NCBI GenBank assembly: GCA_965216725.1
Contig: CBDCGI010000007.1
Location: 1-64,000 of the forward strand
Source: JACZUI01 sp965216725
Lineage (GTDB): Bacteria > Actinomycetota > Acidimicrobiia > Spongiisociales > ZC4RG35
Direction: 5' to 3'
Length of the DNA stretch: 64,000 nucleotides
The notes beneath the pieces are model-generated. The model searched no databases and was not told where the DNA came from. It worked only from the letters and a program-made list of their open reading frames with translations. The number at the start of each line of letters is the position of its first letter. Position 1 is the first letter of the stretch. Below, in pieces: positions 8,389 to 15,975 of the stretch. The position numbers were made by a program, and so were the translations under genes.

Positions 8389-9819
8389 CTACGTCGTTAT
8401 CGCCATCTCTCGGGCCAGCTCGACGAGGGTCCGGACCGCAAACCCAGACGGGCCCTTGACCTGTTCCCCCGAAGTCTCCGGGCTCAGAACCGGTCCCGCG
8501 ATGTCGAGATGGGCCCATGGGCCGTCCCCCGCATAGCGGGAGACAAACAAGGCTCCGGTGATCGCCGATCCTTTGGGCGTTCCTGCCGAATTCCTGGTAT
8601 CGGCGATGTCGGAGTCGAAAACCTTTGCATACGGCTCGAACAGAGGGAGCTCCCAAAGATGCTCCCCGGCTCTGGAGGCCGCTGTCAGGATTCTCTGAGA
8701 AATCTCATCGTCCGGGGAGAACACGGCCCCGATCTGTTGGCCGAGAGCTACGACCACACCCCCGGTGAGAGTTGCCACATCGACCAGGAGGTCCGGATCC
8801 AGCCGTCGGGCGACGGCGAGGGCGTCGGCAAGGAGAAGCCGCCCCTCGGCGTCAGTGTTGTTGACTTCGATGGTCGGGCCCTCGACGGGAACAATCACAT
8901 CGCCGGGGCGTGTGGCATTGCCATCGATCGTGTTGTCAGTCAAGGGTGCCACGGTGGTGACGTTGATCGGCAGACCGAGTTCAGCGACGGCGAAGGTTGC
9001 GGCGATCACTGCAGCTGCGCCGCCCATGTCGTTCTTCATCGTTTCCATCGATTTGGCCGGCTTTATGGAGAGCCCACCCGAGTCAAAGATGACGCCTTTA
9101 CCGACCAGCGCGAGATGAGGCGCTCCGGGGTCGGGCATATAGTCGAGGATTACCAGCCTGGGGTCTCGCTCCGACCCTGCAGCCACGGCCAAAAGGCCAC
9201 CAAGTTTCTCTTTCTCAATCTCTTCGCGATCCCAAACCTGTACCGAAACGGTGTCTGGCGCCAATTCGGCAATCTCGGCAGCGAAGATTTCTGGCGCCTG
9301 GCTGCCGGCCGGGGTTCGAACCCAATCCCGCGCGAGATTGGTGAACCGGGCCCCGATGGCGGCTTCAGCCAAGTCGTCGGGATCAGCGCCAACGATTTGG
9401 ACTTCCTCCGGTAACTCGTTGTCGCCATCGGTCTCAGACTTGAAACGGTCGAAGCGATAACCACCAAGTAGCGAGCCCTCGACAGCCGCTCTAGTCGCCC
9501 CCTCCACAGGCACGAGCCCCAAGTAGGAAACAACCCGGCTGCCTTTGGCTGCTCTGACCGCATTGCCTGAAGCGGAGCGCAACGAGGCAAAGTCGATTTC
9601 TTCTCCTAGTCCCACAACAACCGCGCCAAGAGTTCCGGCGAGTGTCACGCGCGCTACCTGGCCTGCCTTGCCTTTGAATCCCGAAAGCTCGAGCTCCTCT
9701 TCGGCGAGGTCCGCGACTACCTCCTCCGAACCGGGGAAGGGCTCGCCGTCCTCCATGACTCCGACGACCACGGTCGCAGAGCTGAGGTCGACGTCGGGTC
9801 CGACGGCTTTGACATCCAT
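8389..9819 (-). CDS. pepA: leucyl aminopeptidase (M17)
   Basis: A cytosolic two-metal aminopeptidase that removes N-terminal residues from peptides. The protein is 476 residues. The open frame extends upstream, but the ATG at 9819 has an AGGAGA ribosome site seven bases before it and starts the family-like sequence. The catalytic domain shows GKGVIFDSGGLSIKP (metal-binding Lys and Asp), KNDMGGAAAV, and the M17 signature NTDAEGRLLLADAL. The membrane-protein gene lies eight bases upstream on the same strand, so the two are probably co-transcribed. Confidence 0.93.
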   Translation of the reverse strand: MDVKAVGPDVDLSSATVVVGVMEDGEPFPGSEEVVADLAEEELELSGFKGKAGQVARVTLAGTLGAVVVGLGEEIDFASLRSASGNAVRAAKGSRVVSYLGLVPVEGATRAAVEGSLLGGYRFDRFKSETDGDNELPEEVQIVGADPDDLAEAAIGARFTNLARDWVRTPAGSQAPEIFAAEIAELAPDTVSVQVWDREEIEKEKLGGLLAVAAGSERDPRLVILDYMPDPGAPHLALVGKGVIFDSGGLSIKPAKSMETMKNDMGGAAAVIAATFAVAELGLPINVTTVAPLTDNTIDGNATRPGDVIVPVEGPTIEVNNTDAEGRLLLADALAVARRLDPDLLVDVATLTGGVVVALGQQIGAVFSPDDEISQRILTAASRAGEHLWELPLFEPYAKVFDSDIADTRNSAGTPKGSAITGALFVSRYAGDGPWAHLDIAGPVLSPETSGEQVKGPSGFAVRTLVELAREMAITT

Positions 9820-9827
9820 CTGTTCTC

Positions 9828-10514
9828 CTAACTGGCAAACGGACCTAGGCCCGCCACGAGCGCCCGACCCAGGAATACTCCGCCCAGGGTGGTTAAAACC
9901 GCCAGATATGACAAGCCGGTGGCCGCCATGACCCCCGAGTAAGCCGGATACCTCAAGGCAGCCATGACGCCCACCATGAGCACGGCAGTTGTGCCCATCA
10001 GCACGTAGAAGGTGAGCGACGCTCCACCACCCGGCATACCGGCCCAGGTGATGATGATGGTGTCGGTGACCACACCGGCGATTCCGATTGCCGCCAGCCC
10101 CCGCAGCGCAGACCTCGGCATACGCGGGTCGACGAGATACCAATGCCCGAGGAGCATTTCACCCGTGACTCCGCCAAGCAGCAACGTGGCGGACAAACCA
10201 GGAAGGATGCCCACCGTCGTGGAAGCTTGCGCCAAGAGCAACACACCGGCCACGATTTGAAGAAGACCGAAAGAGAGAGGGTTGCGGACCCCCACCAGTG
10301 CGATCGCCGCCAAAGCCAGGGCCGTCCAAGCAAGCCATGCAGGGTCATCAAACAGACTCGGGATTCCGATCAAGAGCGCTAGTGACCCAGCTACCAGACC
10401 AAAGCCTCGCCCGGAGATCTTCGCCCAAGCGACGGCTCCCGACACACCAAACAGACCAGCCGACCACGAAGCAAGGATCGCCGTCAGGTCGGCGACTTCC
10501 CCCAGGTTCGTCAA
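9828..10514 (-). CDS. polytopic membrane protein of unknown function
   Basis: 228 residues, almost entirely hydrophobic, with about seven predicted membrane segments of Gly/Ala/Leu type and no charged catalytic motif that I recognise. The central loop GHWYLVDPRMPRSAL is the only clearly polar block. The stop codon is eight bases before the pepA start, so it is probably the first gene of a two-gene unit. Confidence 0.7.
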   Translation of the reverse strand: MTNLGEVADLTAILASWSAGLFGVSGAVAWAKISGRGFGLVAGSLALLIGIPSLFDDPAWLAWTALALAAIALVGVRNPLSFGLLQIVAGVLLLAQASTTVGILPGLSATLLLGGVTGEMLLGHWYLVDPRMPRSALRGLAAIGIAGVVTDTIIITWAGMPGGGASLTFYVLMGTTAVLMVGVMAALRYPAYSGVMAATGLSYLAVLTTLGGVFLGRALVAGLGPFAS

Positions 10515-10548
10515 GACTCACCATGACCGACGTGCGGCGCCGTTGCTC

Positions 10549-12936
10549 TCATGCATCCTGCCAATACCGGAACGACCCGGAGGTCACAACACCGCTCGAT
10601 GAGCCGAACAGGCCAACAATCGCTCCCGCGTTTGCAGAGTCCGCGAAATCCTCACCAGGAGAACCGACAATCAAGTCGGCCAGCCCATCCCCATCAATAT
10701 CACCTATCGCCACTGCTTTGCCGAACAAATCGTCAGCTTCATCACCTCCCGGCACCCCAGGCGTCCCCTGGCCAAAACGCTGGTCACCTGTGAAAACGAT
10801 GCCGCTATCGGACCCGTACAAGACGGCGAGCCCACCCGTATTGACAAGTCCGGCGACATCTTCTCCCGGCACACCCACGACCAGGTCGGCAAACCCGTCA
10901 GCGTCGATATCACCAACGGCAAGGTCATGGCCAAAACGGTCGTCAGCTTCTGCCAAGCCTTTGACGCCCGCAGTGTCCTGATGAAAACGAATGTCCCCGG
11001 CAGGACTGAGACCGGCGGAGGAGCCGTAGACGACGTTTACCTCGCCGGTCGCCTTCTCGCCGGCGACCGACTCACCGGGCAAACCTATTGCAAGATCGTC
11101 TCGCGAGTCGCCGTCGAAGTCTCCAGATGCCAATGCAAAACCGTATCTGTCGTTGCTCTCGCCTTTTCCTTTGAATCCCGCAACATTCTGGGCGATGCGA
11201 TAGCTGTTGGAAAAGCTGGGCCCTCCTGGGCTTCCGGGCACAATCACGACCGCCCCAACATCGGGCTCTCCGGACTCGTCCTCGCCCGGTATTCCGATGG
11301 CGAGGTCGTCGCCGGCCCCGCCATCGAAAGCGCCTGCAGCAAGTGCCAACCCGAATTGATCGTCGGATTCGACAACGCCGGGAACTCCCGAGGTGCCTGA
11401 ATCAAACCAAGCGGCGCCGCCCGTTTCCAGACCGGCCCCTGAGCCGTAGAGCACGAGGACCGCCCCGGCCTCGGCAAATCCGTCGATGCCCTCGCCAGGG
11501 GCACCAACGGCAAGGTCGTCGATGCCGTCGTGGTCGAAATCCCCAGCGGCGACAGAGACCCCGAATCGATCTCCATCTTCGGGGACTCCCGGTACTCCAG
11601 CCGAGGCCTGAGTGAACAGCTGGTCGCCTGAGAATGTCAGGCCGGATGCCGACCCGTACCAAACCGCAACCGCGCCGGCATCAACTTCCCCCGACACGTC
11701 CTCTCCCGGCACGCCAACCGCCAGATCGTCATAGCCATCGCCGTCAAAGTCTCCAACGGCCATGGCCGCTCCGAGGCGGTCGTCGAATTCGGCTTTGCCT
11801 TTCACACCACCTGTGTCCTGGTCGACGCGCACGGATGCGGCAAGAATGGGCCCGGTGACGCTGCCCGGCACCACATGGACCGCCCCGAATCCGCGATCGC
11901 CAGGGCTCCCAACCGCCAAATCGCCGAAGCCATCATCATCGAAGTCGCCCGCTACGACGGCATCACCCACACAGTCATTTGGGCCATCAGTCCCGATCAG
12001 CCCACTCTGGCCCGATTGCAGCGGGCCGACCACTCCCCGACAAATGGTGGGAGTCATGGCCGCGAAGATCATCTCTTCGTCCTCATTGAAAAGGACCCGG
12101 ACATTGCCATCTGGTTCCACCCGCCTCACTTTGGCGTTGCGTCGATCCGCATATCCGTAGCCGTTAAAGGTGAGAATGGTGATTGTCGATCCGTCCCATT
12201 GTGGGGACTCGATCCTTCGCGACGGGCTATACCAGACTTCTTTGGACTCGTCGCTCAGGTCGACCACAACCAACTCATCGGTTGGGGGGTTGAAAGCCGT
12301 GGATCGCACATAGGCGACTCGATCTCCCGAGGGAGCCCAAGTGGGCTCACCGCCATTCGGCCCCACAAGGTCTCGGCCGGTCCCATCCTTGTCGATCGTG
12401 TACACGCCGTTGGGAGTTTCGAATGCGAGAGCCTCACCATTTGGTGACCACGACGGGTTGATGCCACCTGTCGTGTTCGGCACCTCCGATTCGCCGGTGC
12501 CGTCAGCGTCCATGGTCCAGATCGAGCAGCAAGTGGCAGGGTCCATCGAACCCACCGTGTCTCTCGAGAAGGCTATCTCCTTGCCGTCGGGAGACCAGGC
12601 CGGATCGAAGTCTCCTCCGGTGGGTGCCGTCAGACGCTTCAGGCCGGAGCCGTCGAGGTCGGAGGCATAGATCGAGTACCAACCGAGATCTCCTTCGCCG
12701 ACCCACAGCGTGAAAGCGACCCTCGAGCCGTCCGGGGATATCGCAGGACGTCCAACTGCCCCCGTGCCGCGCAACGTATCCACTGTCCCGTTGGCATCTC
12801 GGAAACGAAGGCGGTATTCATAGTCAGTCGATCCCGGAGAGATGAACGCGAACTCCTGTTCCCCCAACCCGACCGCCGGCAACGAAAGCCACAGTGCGGT
12901 GGAGACGGTCACCAGCAGTGCTACCGATTGCCTCAT
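10549..12936 (-). CDS. secreted TolB/WD40-like plus seven-repeat FG-GAP propeller protein
   Basis: 795 residues from the ATG at 12936, with signal peptide RQSVALLVTVSTALWLSLP. Residues about 25-330 carry TolB/PD40-type blades: ISPDGSRVAF, WSPDGKEIAF, SWSPNGEALAF and WAPSGDRVAY. The second half has seven FG-GAP repeats, each with a calcium-type loop such as DFDDDGFGDLAVG, DFDGDGYDDLAVG or DIDADGFADLVVG. It should fold as two consecutive beta-propellers outside the cell. The ATG overlaps the previous gene's stop (ATGA). It is the last gene of the Mau-like operon, so it may partner the MauA-like protein. In true methylamine dehydrogenase the large subunit is also a propeller, but no sequence relation to MauB is claimed. 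Confidence 0.85.
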   Translation of the reverse strand: MRQSVALLVTVSTALWLSLPAVGLGEQEFAFISPGSTDYEYRLRFRDANGTVDTLRGTGAVGRPAISPDGSRVAFTLWVGEGDLGWYSIYASDLDGSGLKRLTAPTGGDFDPAWSPDGKEIAFSRDTVGSMDPATCCSIWTMDADGTGESEVPNTTGGINPSWSPNGEALAFETPNGVYTIDKDGTGRDLVGPNGGEPTWAPSGDRVAYVRSTAFNPPTDELVVVDLSDESKEVWYSPSRRIESPQWDGSTITILTFNGYGYADRRNAKVRRVEPDGNVRVLFNEDEEMIFAAMTPTICRGVVGPLQSGQSGLIGTDGPNDCVGDAVVAGDFDDDGFGDLAVGSPGDRGFGAVHVVPGSVTGPILAASVRVDQDTGGVKGKAEFDDRLGAAMAVGDFDGDGYDDLAVGVPGEDVSGEVDAGAVAVWYGSASGLTFSGDQLFTQASAGVPGVPEDGDRFGVSVAAGDFDHDGIDDLAVGAPGEGIDGFAEAGAVLVLYGSGAGLETGGAAWFDSGTSGVPGVVESDDQFGLALAAGAFDGGAGDDLAIGIPGEDESGEPDVGAVVIVPGSPGGPSFSNSYRIAQNVAGFKGKGESNDRYGFALASGDFDGDSRDDLAIGLPGESVAGEKATGEVNVVYGSSAGLSPAGDIRFHQDTAGVKGLAEADDRFGHDLAVGDIDADGFADLVVGVPGEDVAGLVNTGGLAVLYGSDSGIVFTGDQRFGQGTPGVPGGDEADDLFGKAVAIGDIDGDGLADLIVGSPGEDFADSANAGAIVGLFGSSSGVVTSGSFRYWQDA

Positions 12937-13442
12937 TGCCGATCGATCAGAATTCCTGCCAACAGCTCCTCTGCCTTCGATGCCAGGAGTTCGACCAAGA
13001 GGTAGGACCCGACCACCACATATATGCAAAAGGCCCGGCCCGCGACGGTAAAGAATCTCTGCATGCCGGCCTGACCGGGTATGACACGCTGCAGCTGACG
13101 GGGGTGGAACTCGTCAGGCGAGAGCCCCGCGGGAAAGGAATCGAGCGATTCGAACAGAGGCGAATCGATGGCCTCCGAACCAAATTCGATCACTGAGATG
13201 AACACATCCCCTGATCCGAGACTCTCGACCACATTGGAGCCGTAATCTCCCCGCATCGTGGGCAATGGAACAGTTGCCGCGTGAATCACCGGATATCGTG
13301 TCCCCCCGTCGGCGATTTCTCCTGACTTGCGAATTCTCGCCTCCCAACCCGCCGGAACCACCAATGTCAACCCATGGGACCTGAGGAGGGGCTGCCCAAG
13401 CTCTTCGGGTCCACGTTGAATGCGAAGACTCCGGTCAACCAT
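12933..13442 (-). CDS. unknown protein of Mau-like operon, C-terminal membrane segment
   Basis: 169 residues starting at ATG 13442, inside the stop region of the preceding gene (8-base overlap). The longer open frame upstream is antisense-like. Residues about 20-130 are a soluble domain with LTLVVPAGWEARI and VFISVIEFG. Near residues 140-160 is a hydrophobic stretch, FCIYVVVGSYLLVELLA. I recognise no domain family. The stop overlaps the next start by four bases, so it is translationally coupled on both sides. Confidence 0.65.
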   Translation of the reverse strand: MVDRSLRIQRGPEELGQPLLRSHGLTLVVPAGWEARIRKSGEIADGGTRYPVIHAATVPLPTMRGDYGSNVVESLGSGDVFISVIEFGSEAIDSPLFESLDSFPAGLSPDEFHPRQLQRVIPGQAGMQRFFTVAGRAFCIYVVVGSYLLVELLASKAEELLAGILIDRQ

Positions 13443-14172
13443 TGACGTCACCTGGCTCGTGGTAGAGACGAGGATCATTTGGCTCGAGGCCGGCACGTCG
13501 CAACTCGTCGTCAACGATCTGCTCCCGGTCGGCATCGGTGCGGTCTTGGCTCCGCTGCCGATCCCAGTCGATGTCGTTCAGCGCGTCGACGACGAATTGT
13601 TGGAGCGCTTCGAAGGTCGTAGCAGTGCCCTCTCCGAGAACGGTCCTGGCCTTGGTATCAACCAAAGCGAAATAGGGGGCTCCTGGCACGGCGTACGACG
13701 ACCACCCCGACGATGACATCATGACATCTGCGGCGCCTGTTCGTAGCGCCGCCGCCCTCGTCGGGCTCTCCTCCTCCGGGCCAAGCGTGACGATCGCAGC
13801 CCTGACGTGCCGACCCGCCATGCGAAGAACGGAGTCATCGATACGCTCCCAAAAGGGCGTGCACGACGAACAGGAAGTGCTCAAGAAAGCCAGCAAGACT
13901 GGCTCCGAGCCCACTCTCATCGACATGGTCATCGGATTGCCGTCGGGGTCGCTGCCGACCAGGTCGGCAACGCCGACGCTGTCAGCGTTGGACCTCGGAG
14001 TGAAATCGATGTGACTCTCATGCTCGGGGAGGTCGAGTCTCATTCCGAGCCGATCGAGCCGGCGGAGTATCTCGGCGTGGCTCTTGAGCAGGGCTACCAC
14101 CAACACACCAAGGAAGAAGACAAGAACTCCGAGCGCCACGACGATGCCGGTCACGAGCTCAGCTCCAGACAT
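13435..14172 (-). CDS. membrane-anchored thioredoxin-like protein (MauD/TlpA type)
   Basis: 245 residues. An N-terminal membrane anchor (residues about 5-30) is followed by a short coiled segment, then a thioredoxin-like domain with the redox pair CSSC at residues 101-104 in LAFLSTSCSSCTPFW. The cis-proline region is probably VPGAPYFALVD. MauD proteins assist disulfide formation in the Cys-rich methylamine dehydrogenase light chain. The same job is plausible here because the 24-Cys MauA-like gene overlaps this start by 22 bases. The C-terminal tail (about 50 residues) is acidic and basic and probably disordered. Confidence 0.8.
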   Translation of the reverse strand: MSGAELVTGIVVALGVLVFFLGVLVVALLKSHAEILRRLDRLGMRLDLPEHESHIDFTPRSNADSVGVADLVGSDPDGNPMTMSMRVGSEPVLLAFLSTSCSSCTPFWERIDDSVLRMAGRHVRAAIVTLGPEEESPTRAAALRTGAADVMMSSSGWSSYAVPGAPYFALVDTKARTVLGEGTATTFEALQQFVVDALNDIDWDRQRSQDRTDADREQIVDDELRRAGLEPNDPRLYHEPGDVNG

Positions 14173-14762
14173 GGTGCCGTCTGGTTGGCTGTGAAGTTAT
14201 CGGAGAGAACGGTCGATCCGCAGCTGTCGAACAACTGATAGGGGGGAACGCAGGTCACGACCCTGCATGAAACCGGGCCAATACAAGACTCCTGGGTGTT
14301 GCATTGTCCGTAGCGGAAGATGGCGCAGCAGGTATGCCGTTTGTCGCAGGTCGTAGTCTCCGGGCAGTCACAATTGCAGCCGTGGCAGCTTGACACACAG
14401 AAGTTGCCGCATCCTGTCGTGCAATCGCATCTTGGATGGCAGTCGATGTAATAGCGTGCTTTTGGCTGACCCTGTGAGTTGAGGCAGTACGACGAGTTGG
14501 CCGCCTTCCACCACCCGCCAACTATGTGGTTGGGCGGGCATGCGTTGATACCTCGATTCACCGTACAGCAGAATGCCGAATAGCCATCGTTGCAACCAGG
14601 TGCCGGACCGCAGACAGCCGCCATCGCCGTCATCGGACGCAGGACGTAATCAAACGGTGCCACCACCATCGCTGTCGAAGCCATGGCAAGCTTGAATAAG
14701 AAGCCACGTCGGGTGCTTCCTGAGTCGGCCACTCGGACAGCGCGATCCAATAGCCGACTCAT
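14151..14762 (-). CDS. Tat-exported Cys-rich protein resembling methylamine dehydrogenase light chain (MauA)
   Basis: 203 residues from the ATG at 14762, which overlaps the MauE-like stop (ATGA). The N-terminus carries a twin-arginine signal, STRRGFLFKLA, followed by a hydrophobic stretch and cleavage near MAAVC. The mature part has 24 cysteines. The block CPPNHIVGGWWKA to YYIDC resembles the MauA region around its first cofactor tryptophan (CPPGTKLATASW). The partner tryptophan position instead reads CCAIFRYGQC, with no Trp, so a tryptophan tryptophylquinone cofactor looks unlikely. Actinobacteria contain a family of such proteins whose function I do not know. The neighbouring MauD-like and MauE-like genes fit assistance with its many disulfides. 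Confidence 0.8.
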   Translation of the reverse strand: MSRLLDRAVRVADSGSTRRGFLFKLAMASTAMVVAPFDYVLRPMTAMAAVCGPAPGCNDGYSAFCCTVNRGINACPPNHIVGGWWKAANSSYCLNSQGQPKARYYIDCHPRCDCTTGCGNFCVSSCHGCNCDCPETTTCDKRHTCCAIFRYGQCNTQESCIGPVSCRVVTCVPPYQLFDSCGSTVLSDNFTANQTAPCLELSS

Positions 14763-15259
14763 TGCGAGGCCAATCCATGCAGCCGCGCCCCGGTCCCCAG
14801 TATCTGCCAGACGAAGAAGGAGCCAGTCGCGACCATCGCTACCTGGAATAGCAGCGTTGCGAATTCGGGCCGCGACCAATCTGTGACCGTCCATGCAGCC
14901 CCAACGGAAACAGCAACTGCAGAGACGTTGACCACCACGTGCCCCCAATAAGGCGGGGTGTCGTCCCGGCCGAGACAACCACAACTGGCAACCGGGACGC
15001 CTGAATTCATGGCCGCCGTCACCCAAACGGTGAAAGATGCATAGAGGATCGCCTGAGCGGCAAAGAGATAGGTTGAGGGAAGAGCCAGCGCTGCTCCCCC
15101 AATAGTGACCTCGGCTATCGCGATCAGGTAAACGGTTTGCTGGGCCAACGGGATCTTCAGGGCGCGAACGGCGCGAACCGTGTCAGTCGGTCTGAGGAGC
15201 TTGGCTGCACCGGTCAAAACCAAAACTGCCGAGAAGATCTGACCGCTCAGAACCAACAT
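14759..15259 (-). CDS. MauE/DoxX-like membrane protein
   Basis: 166 residues with about five membrane segments. LTGAAKLLRP near the N-terminus is the usual MauE/DoxX-like opening, and SCGCLGRDD in a loop has two closely spaced cysteines that suit thiol-disulfide chemistry. I chose ATG 15259 over the in-frame ATG at 15289, because the hydrophobic family-like part begins there and it leaves room for a promoter facing the divergent gene at 15322. Either start is possible. MauE is needed for methylamine dehydrogenase maturation in known systems. It is the first gene of the five-gene operon. Confidence 0.75.
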   Translation of the reverse strand: MLVLSGQIFSAVLVLTGAAKLLRPTDTVRAVRALKIPLAQQTVYLIAIAEVTIGGAALALPSTYLFAAQAILYASFTVWVTAAMNSGVPVASCGCLGRDDTPPYWGHVVVNVSAVAVSVGAAWTVTDWSRPEFATLLFQVAMVATGSFFVWQILGTGARLHGLASQ

Positions 15260-15321
15260 CGTTGGGAGAGTAACCGCGACCCAGCACATTTTGACTGTCG
15301 CCTGGCCGTTAAGCTCACGCT

Positions 15322-15975
15322 ATGTTCGACGTCCAGTTGGTCGTAGCGCTCGTCATTGCCTTGGGAGCCGCGGTTAGGGGCAACTGGTCTCCCTGCGGCG
15401 AGTCTCTCCAAGCGCAGATACACCCCTTGGGTGAGCGGTCGCGAGGAAACATCTGGGCTGTGACCATCACCGCCTTTGGGGTCGCCAGCATCCTGGCCGG
15501 AGGATTGACGACGCTGATGTTCGGCCTCATTGGATCATTTCAACCCGTCTCCGAAAGCGTGGCTCTGGTCATCACCGGCTTGTTGGGCCTGATCGCAGGA
15601 GCCCTTGACCTGTCTCCGCTGACTCCCTGGACGCCACGGAGGCAGGTCAACGAAAACTGGATCGGTAGGTATCGGGGATGGGTCTACGGCGCAGCCTTCG
15701 GAGCGCAACTCGGCGTCGGCTTCGCCGTCTTTGTCATGAGCTGGGGTTATTACGCAATGTTGGCCGCGGCGTTCCTCACCGGGTCACCGTTGGCGGGGTT
15801 CGTCGTGGGCGCCGCATTCGGGTTGGGCAGAGGCATCCTCTTGTTCCTGGCACGACGGATCGGCTCACCCGAACAGCTCGCCTCATTCCATGTGCGGATG
15901 GCACGTATGAAACGACCAGTGTTCCAGCTGACCGCCTTGGCAACTATTGGCGCTGGATTACTTGCTCTGCTCTAG
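15322..15975 (+). CDS. membrane protein divergent to Mau-like operon
   Basis: 217 residues with about five to six membrane segments. After the first segment comes a distinctive polar block, GNWSPCGESLQAQIHPLGE, that includes a cysteine. Position next to MauE, MauA and MauD analogues suggests the place of MauF, a CcdA/DsbD-like electron carrier, but the usual paired cysteines of CcdA are not both visible, so this is only a positional guess. The stop codon abuts the stop of the SpoIID-propeller gene at 15976. Confidence 0.65.
   Translation: MFDVQLVVALVIALGAAVRGNWSPCGESLQAQIHPLGERSRGNIWAVTITAFGVASILAGGLTTLMFGLIGSFQPVSESVALVITGLLGLIAGALDLSPLTPWTPRRQVNENWIGRYRGWVYGAAFGAQLGVGFAVFVMSWGYYAMLAAAFLTGSPLAGFVVGAAFGLGRGILLFLARRIGSPEQLASFHVRMARMKRPVFQLTALATIGAGLLALL

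Noticed and set aside
9313..9322. GGTTCGAACC, resembling a tRNA T-loop
   Set aside because: It lies inside pepA on the opposite strand, and no acceptor stem, anticodon arm or matching 5' part surrounds it.
9820..10143. N-terminal extension of pepA
   Set aside because: The His/Gly-rich translation is antisense-like and overlaps the upstream membrane-protein gene. A good ribosome site supports the ATG at 9819.
11875..12447. Long open frame on the plus strand antisense to the TolB-propeller gene
   Set aside because: High-GC repeat genes with Asp/Gly-rich codons leave open antisense frames. The product is low-complexity and unlike any family. The same applies to antisense frames in the other propeller and RTX genes (for example 33096-33968 and 34798-35379).
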